Assembly (NCBI GenBank): GCA_900751035.1
Contig: CAADSF010000298.1
Span: forward strand, 1 to 10,293
DNA length: 10,293 nucleotides
Direction: 5' to 3'
Source of the DNA: an uncultured Oscillospiraceae bacterium
Lineage (GTDB): Bacteria; Bacillota; Clostridia; Oscillospirales; Oscillospiraceae
The position numbers were made by a program, and so were the translations under genes. Below, piece after piece: positions 6,901-10,293 of this stretch (the first letter of the stretch is position 1; every line of letters starts with the position of its first letter). A model generated the notes under the pieces. The model was not told the DNA's origin, made no database searches, and saw nothing but the letters and a program-made list of their open reading frames with translations.

Positions 6901-8235
6901 TTATTTCCACCCGAAGGTGACCATGCCGTAGATATAAATGAAGATGATCGCTGCCGGTACAAGATAGCGGAAGATGGGCTTCATCCATGCCTTGACCTTC
7001 CAGCCCTTGCCCGCGTTGGCCTCGGCGAGGAACTTGTCCCAGCCCCAGCCGAATTTGTTGCAGCAGTAGAGTGCAAAGACAAGCGAGCCGAGCGGCAGGA
7101 TGTTGTTGGAGACGAGGAAGTCCCAGAAATCGAGCCATGCGGTGCCGTCTGCGAACGGCTGGAATTTGAACGCGCTGTAGCCCAGCGCCGTGGTCAGGGC
7201 AAGCACAAAGACGCCTGCGCCGCAGACCAGACAGCCAAGGGGCCGCTTCCAGCCGGTCATTTCGCGCACCATCGCGAGAATGTTCTCGCAGACGGCCAGA
7301 ACCGTGGACAACGCGGCGAAGACCATGAACAGGAAGAACAGCGAGCCCCACCAGCGGCCTCCTGCCATATGGTTGAAGACAGTCGCCATGGTATCGAACA
7401 GCAGGCTCGGACCCGCGTTGACCTCCAGCCCGTAGGTATAGCAGGCCGGGAACATGATAAGGCCCGCGACGATGGCGACGAATGTGTCGAGCACGATGAC
7501 GTTCGCCGATTCACCGAGCAGCGACCGCTCTTTTCCGATGTAGCTGCCGAAGATCGCCATGGAGCCCATGCCGACAGACAGCGTAAAGAACGCCTGATTC
7601 ATCGCGCCGACGACAACCGTGCCGGTGATCTTGGAGAAATCGGGGACAAGATAGAATTTCAGTCCCTCCGCCGCGCCGGAGAGCGTCGCGCTGTGGACAG
7701 CCAGCACAACCATCAGCACCATCAGGAGCGTCATCATATATTTCGTGATGCGCTCCAGACCGCCTTGAAGATTAAAGCACAGGATGCCGAAGGCCACGAC
7801 GACCGTCACGGCAAGATACGTCACGTTGACGCCGGGGTTGGTGATCATGGCGACAAAGCCGAGGTCTTCCGTCCGGCCGGTCAGGAATCTGACGAAGTAA
7901 TAGATGATCCAGCCGGTGACGACGGTGTAGAACGCCATGAGGGCGACGTTGCCGAAAAAGGCGACATAGCCGTGGAGATGCCATTTCTGGCCCTTGCGTT
8001 CAAGCTTCTGGTACATATGGATGGGGCTGGCCTGCGCCGCGCGGCCGACGGCGAACTCCATTGTCATGACCGGCAGACCCAGAAGCAGCAGGCAGAGGAT
8101 ATAGATGAGGACGAAGCCGCCTCCGCCGTACTGGCCGCACATCCACGGGAATTTCCATACGTTTCCGCAGCCGATGGCGCAGCCTGCCGACAGCAGGATG
8201 AAGCCCAGCCGGGAACCCAAGCGTTCTCTTTCCAT
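6901..8235 (-). CDS. Sodium-dependent amino-acid transporter (NSS/SNF family)
   Basis: The 444-residue membrane protein has about 11 hydrophobic spans, the usual number for MhsT-like bacterial members (LeuT has 12). The unwound TM1 signature is clear: GSRLGF (7-12), then GCAIGCGNVWKFP (18-30), with Ala20 and Asn25 at the positions of LeuT Na1 ligands. TM6 carries NQAFFTLSVGMGSM (213-226), the substrate/Na+-site segment, and TM8 has FAALST (306-311). It should import a hydrophobic or small amino acid by Na+ symport; the exact substrate cannot be read. The ribosome binding site (AAAGAGAG) is weak compared with the other genes here. It is a single-gene transcript from the promoter at 8296-8324, ended by the hairpin at 6853-6886. 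It is divergent from the azlCD exporter. Confidence 0.95.
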   Translation of the reverse strand: MERERLGSRLGFILLSAGCAIGCGNVWKFPWMCGQYGGGGFVLIYILCLLLLGLPVMTMEFAVGRAAQASPIHMYQKLERKGQKWHLHGYVAFFGNVALMAFYTVVTGWIIYYFVRFLTGRTEDLGFVAMITNPGVNVTYLAVTVVVAFGILCFNLQGGLERITKYMMTLLMVLMVVLAVHSATLSGAAEGLKFYLVPDFSKITGTVVVGAMNQAFFTLSVGMGSMAIFGSYIGKERSLLGESANVIVLDTFVAIVAGLIMFPACYTYGLEVNAGPSLLFDTMATVFNHMAGGRWWGSLFFLFMVFAALSTVLAVCENILAMVREMTGWKRPLGCLVCGAGVFVLALTTALGYSAFKFQPFADGTAWLDFWDFLVSNNILPLGSLVFALYCCNKFGWGWDKFLAEANAGKGWKVKAWMKPIFRYLVPAAIIFIYIYGMVTFGWK

Positions 8236-8295
8236 TTGACTCTCTCTTTCCGTTTTTCGTTTTAACAGGTAACTGCTTTAAATTGTTACTATGAA

Positions 8296-8324
8296 GTTAT
8301 AACAGACATAGGCTGGAAAGTCAA
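8296..8324 (-). promoter_or_regulatory. Strong sigma-A-type promoter of the NSS transporter gene
   Basis: On the minus strand TTGACT (8324-8319), a 17-base spacer and TATAAC (8301-8296) each match the consensus at 5/6. The start would be near 8289, giving a leader of about 54 nt. This is the best promoter in the window. Confidence 0.8.
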
Positions 8325-8349
8325 GTAACCGATGATTCAATCGGCAAGA

Positions 8350-8459
8350 GTTGTCAGCGAGAGATTTTGGCGCAAATGAAAGTTTGAAAAACGCAGGAAT
8401 ACTGTATGTATTTCAAGTTTTTCAAACTGCACAGTTGCGGCAAAAGATCCGCTGACAAC
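8350..8459. repeat. Nested 110-base inverted repeat in the divergent intergenic region
   Basis: The outer perfect 10-bp arms GTTGTCAGCG (8350-8359) and CGCTGACAAC (8450-8459) enclose further pairing: TTTTG/CAAAA (8365-8369 with 8441-8445), CGCAA/TTGCG (8371-8375 with 8435-8439), and a perfect 12-bp block AGTTTGAAAAAC (8381-8392) with GTTTTTCAAACT (8417-8428), around a 24-base loop. No T-run follows on either strand and no protein is encoded. It lies upstream of both divergent promoters, so neither promoter would transcribe it. It may be a MITE-like remnant, a separate small RNA, or an extended protein-binding site. The rest of the gap (8460-8588) holds only short palindromes such as GTTTGCAAAC (8534-8543). 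Confidence 0.7.
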
Positions 8460-8588
8460 CGCAGACGATTTATTCAGCGGTTACTCAAGGGTGTGCGCGT
8501 GATTTGCGTACATTTGCCGTTCAGAAACGGACAGTTTGCAAACGGCGCGATGCATTTCCCCGCGCTTTCGTCAAAATGCCGTCGGCGC

Positions 8589-8617
8589 TTGACAAGCGGG
8601 AAAAGCTGTGCTAAAAG
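8589..8617 (+). promoter_or_regulatory. Sigma-A-type promoter of azlCD
   Basis: TTGACA (8589-8594), a 17-base spacer and TAAAAG (8612-8617) match at 6/6 and 4/6. The start would be near 8624, giving a 38-nt leader before azlC. The -35 sits inside the palindrome CGCTT-GAC-AAGCG (8586-8598), a possible operator. This placement also rules out a GTG start at 8608, which would lie upstream of the transcript. Confidence 0.65.
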
Positions 8618-8661
8618 TAAATCTTCCGGTTGATTCTTCGGGCAGAAAAGAGGTTTTTCTT

Positions 8662-9414
8662 ATGGCTTCCGCACAGCGCACCGAGCGGCGCAGGGTGTTT
8701 CTTTCCGGCGTGCGCGACGGCGTTCCCATTGGGCTTGGGTATCTGGCCGTGGCGTTTTCGCTCGGCATTGCGGCCCGGAACGCCGGGCTGAACGCGTTTC
8801 AGGGCTTTCTCATCAGCCTGCTCAATAACGCCTCCGCGGGCGAATACGCGGCCTTTACGGTCATTGCCGCGGACAGCGGCTTTCTGGAAATGGCGCTCAT
8901 CACGCTCATTACCAACGCACGGTATCTGCTCATGAGCTGCTCGCTCAGCCAGAAATTTTCGCCTGATACGCCGCTGTACCACCGGCTGCTTGTCGGCTAT
9001 GACGTAACAGACGAGCTGTTCGGCATCGCCATTGCGCGGCCCGGCTATCTCGACCCGTTTTATTCCTACGGCGCGTTCCTGCCCGCCATTCCCGGCTGGG
9101 CCATCGGCACGGCGCTGGGCGTCACAGCCGGGAGCATCCTGCCCGCGCGGCTGGTCAGCGCACTTTCCGTCGCGCTGTTCGGCATGTTTTTGGCGATCAT
9201 CATTCCGCCGTCGAGGAAAAACCCGGTCGTGCTCGGCTGCGTGGCGGTGAGCTTCGCGGCAAGCTGGCTGTGCTCCGTGCTGCCGTTTGTAAAGACGCTG
9301 TCTGAGGGCACGCGGACGATTCTGCTGACGATTCTGATTGCGTCGGCAGCGGCGCTGCTCTTCCCGGTGCAGGACGCGCCGGAGCAGAAGGAGGAGGGTC
9401 CGGATGAACGGTAA
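8662..9414 (+). CDS. azlC: AzlC family branched-chain amino-acid exporter, large subunit
   Basis: The 250-residue membrane protein is of usual length for AzlC. Family features include GVRDGVPIGLGYLAVAFSLG (16-35), ASAGEYAA (57-64), NARYLLMSCSLSQKF (86-100), TDELFG (116-121), the PGWAIGT segment (144-150) and GMFLAIIIPP (174-183). With AzlD it forms the LIV-E type exporter, first known from azaleucine resistance in Bacillus subtilis and from YgaZ in E. coli, exporting branched-chain amino acids or methionine. The start is ATG with AAGAGG 8 bases upstream; the frame is open back to a GTG at 8608, but that falls in the promoter. The C-terminal tail is Glu/Gln/Pro-rich and cytoplasmic. Its last 11 bases overlap the start of azlD. 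Confidence 0.93.
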   Translation: MASAQRTERRRVFLSGVRDGVPIGLGYLAVAFSLGIAARNAGLNAFQGFLISLLNNASAGEYAAFTVIAADSGFLEMALITLITNARYLLMSCSLSQKFSPDTPLYHRLLVGYDVTDELFGIAIARPGYLDPFYSYGAFLPAIPGWAIGTALGVTAGSILPARLVSALSVALFGMFLAIIIPPSRKNPVVLGCVAVSFAASWLCSVLPFVKTLSEGTRTILLTILIASAAALLFPVQDAPEQKEEGPDER

Positions 9415-9712
9415 AATTTATCTTTATATTCTGGTCTGCGCCGCCGTGTCGTTCCTCATCCGGGAGCTGCCGCTGACGCTCATCCGCAGGCCCATCAAAA
9501 GCCGCTTCCTGCGCTCGTTTCTGTTCTATGTGCCGTATGTGACGCTGGCCGTCATGACCTTCCCGTCCATTGTAAACGCCACGAGCTCCCCCATTGCGGG
9601 CCTTGCCGCACTGGTGCTGGGCATCGCCGCCGCATGGCTGGGCGCAAATCTGTTTCAGGTCGCCGTCGGCTGCTGCGCAGTCGTGCTGGTGCTGGAGTTT
9701 TTTCTGGTATAA
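9404..9712 (+). CDS. azlD: AzlD family branched-chain amino-acid exporter, small subunit
   Basis: The 102-residue protein has three to four hydrophobic segments (about 4-20, 36-56, 62-80, 82-101) and the AzlD hallmark of an early charged pair before Leu-Pro, IRELPL (19-24), followed by a basic loop. It is the obligate small partner of AzlC (YgaH in E. coli). The ATG is taken at 9404 because GGAGG lies 9 bases upstream (within AAGGAGGAGGG) and the sequence from there begins MNGKIYLYILV. An upstream in-frame ATG at 9338 would add 22 mostly Arg residues that are an azlC shadow. The 11-base overlap with azlC implies translational coupling. A terminator begins 7 bases after the stop. Confidence 0.92.
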   Translation: MNGKIYLYILVCAAVSFLIRELPLTLIRRPIKSRFLRSFLFYVPYVTLAVMTFPSIVNATSSPIAGLAALVLGIAAAWLGANLFQVAVGCCAVVLVLEFFLV

Positions 9713-9718
9713 GCGCAT

Positions 9719-9750
9719 AGAACGCCGCGCCCGGCCGGGCGCGGCGTTCT
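9719..9750. terminator. Bidirectional terminator between azlD and the phosphatase gene
   Basis: A perfect palindrome with 16-base arms, AGAACGCCGCGCCCGG and CCGGGCGCGGCGTTCT, folds as a very stable hairpin between convergent stop codons (9712 and 9768). T-runs are short on both sides, so termination would rest on stem strength. It could otherwise be a 3'-end protecting structure. Confidence 0.75.
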
Positions 9751-9767
9751 GTACGTTTCGGGCAGCT

Positions 9768-10293
9768 TCAGCGGTCGATCACCACGAGGAGCACGGAAAT
9801 ATTATCCTTCCCGCCGCGCTGCATCGCCAGCTGGTACAGCGCGGCGGCGCAGGCCGGCGCTGCGGTCTGGCCGCGCAGGAGCGCCCCGATCTCTTCCTCC
9901 TCCAGCATATCGGTCAGCCCGTCGCTGCAGAGCAGGAAGCGGTCGCCGGGCTTTACGGGAAGCTGTACCGTGTGCGGCTGTATGATCAGCTCGTCCGGGA
10001 AAATTCCGAGGTGCTGCGTCAGCCGGTGGCGCTCCGGGTGGGTTTTCGCCTGCGCGGGGTCGATGAGGCCGAGCGCAATCAGGCGCTGCACCGCCGTATG
10101 GTCCTCGCTCAGCCGCGACAGACAGCCGTCCCGGTACAGATAGCACCGGCTGTCGCCGATATTGGCGGCGGACGCCTCGCCGTGCGCAAGAAGCAGCGTC
10201 GTCAGCGTCGCGCCGGAGCGCCTTCCGATTTTCCCGATCTGCTCGCAGATGGCGCGGTTGCCCGCCTCATACGCCTGCAGGACGGCCTCCGGC
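9768..10293 (-). CDS. PP2C-type serine/threonine protein phosphatase (partial, N-terminus missing)
   Basis: The last 174 residues are present; the gene runs off the right edge, so the N-terminal metal-binding motifs (GxxRxxNED and DGMGG in the family) are not visible. Seen here: GATLTTLLL (27-35), NIGDSRCYLYRDG (44-56), SEDHT (62-66), LCSDGLTDML with its metal-binding Asp (121-130), and GGKDNISVLLV (160-170) with the last catalytic Asp, which are PP2C motifs in the right order and spacing. No membrane segment is in this part, so it resembles soluble bacterial Stp1/PrpC enzymes, which reverse phosphorylation by PASTA (PknB/PrkC) kinases and are often encoded next to them; the upstream neighbour is outside the window. 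A GTG at 10091 is internal and not the start. Confidence 0.93.
   Translation of the reverse strand, partial: PEAVLQAYEAGNRAICEQIGKIGRRSGATLTTLLLAHGEASAANIGDSRCYLYRDGCLSRLSEDHTAVQRLIALGLIDPAQAKTHPERHRLTQHLGIFPDELIIQPHTVQLPVKPGDRFLLCSDGLTDMLEEEEIGALLRGQTAAPACAAALYQLAMQRGGKDNISVLLVVIDR

Larger units (their letters stand above)
8268..8485. promoter_or_regulatory. Four copies of a GGTWACT-like heptamer around the transporter promoter
   Basis: GGTAACT is at 8268-8274, TGTTACT at 8284-8290, AGTAACC (the reverse complement of GGTTACT) at 8324-8330 and GGTTACT at 8479-8485. The first two form the inverted repeat GTAAC-N11-GTTAC over the predicted transcription start. The third abuts the -35 and is followed by a small CCGAT/ATCGG inverted repeat (8329-8344). 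The positions fit an operator set for a DNA-binding regulator that is not encoded in the window; the motif is short, so chance is possible. Confidence 0.35.

Noticed and set aside
6791..7351. 187-residue N-terminal extension of the aminopeptidase
   Set aside because: It lies inside the transporter gene in another frame and crosses a terminator and promoter; the Shine-Dalgarno site selects ATG 6790.
6835..8265. Plus-strand open frame of 476 codons opposite the NSS transporter
   Set aside because: It is a His/Asp/Gln/Arg-rich antisense shadow, spans the terminator and promoter regions, and competes with an unmistakable transporter on the minus strand.
8608..8661. GTG start at 8608 for azlC
   Set aside because: The -10 box of the azlCD promoter lies at 8612-8617, so this codon would not be in the transcript.
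1..10293. CRISPR array, tRNA, rRNA, insertion sequence or prophage genes
   Set aside because: No regularly spaced direct repeats, cloverleaf sequences, rRNA-like stretches, transposase or phage protein motifs were seen on either strand.

Overview
The window comes from a GC-rich, Gram-positive-type genome. It is most likely a gut clostridium of the Oscillospiraceae/Ruminococcaceae kind: there are strong Shine-Dalgarno sites, sigma-A-type promoters, a secreted protein with C-terminal SLH (S-layer homology) domains, a single-membrane cell-surface layout, and NSS, AzlCD and CutC families typical of Clostridia. The taxonomic placement is inference from gene content only.

Layout from left to right. 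(a) 1-172 (+) is the C-terminal tail of an unrecognised protein, closed by a bidirectional terminator at 213-245. (b) 257-1618 (-) encodes a secreted beta-helix-like/SLH surface protein. It has its own promoter (1789-1817), and its roughly 165-nt leader can fold into a long stem-loop followed by a mutually exclusive antiterminator/terminator pair ending about 12 bases upstream of the ribosome binding site. (c) 1876-2020 is a non-coding tandem array of four stem-loops; I see nothing in 2021-2094. (d) 2095-6790 (-) is a tight operon read in the order M17 aminopeptidase, CutC, large multidomain transglutaminase-like protein. Both junctions are 4-base ATGA stop/start overlaps, and the operon has its own promoter at 6825-6853. 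(e) 6901-8235 (-) is a sodium-coupled amino-acid transporter (NSS family) with its own promoter and terminator. (f) 8236-8661 is a 426-base divergent regulatory region holding promoters for both flanking units, a nested 110-base inverted repeat and four copies of a GGTWACT-like heptamer. (g) 8662-9712 (+) is azlC-azlD, a two-subunit amino-acid exporter. (h) After a bidirectional terminator, 9768 to the window end (-) is the C-terminal two-thirds of a PP2C-type protein phosphatase.

The middle of the window has an amino-acid/peptide theme: a Na+-driven amino-acid importer, an aminopeptidase operon, and a divergently transcribed amino-acid exporter. The least ordinary parts are the attenuator-like leader of the SLH gene, the hairpin array behind the transglutaminase gene, the translationally coupled aminopeptidase-CutC-transglutaminase operon, and the nested inverted repeat between the two transporter promoters. 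Both strands of the GC-rich genes carry long antisense open frames, which I treat as coding shadows.
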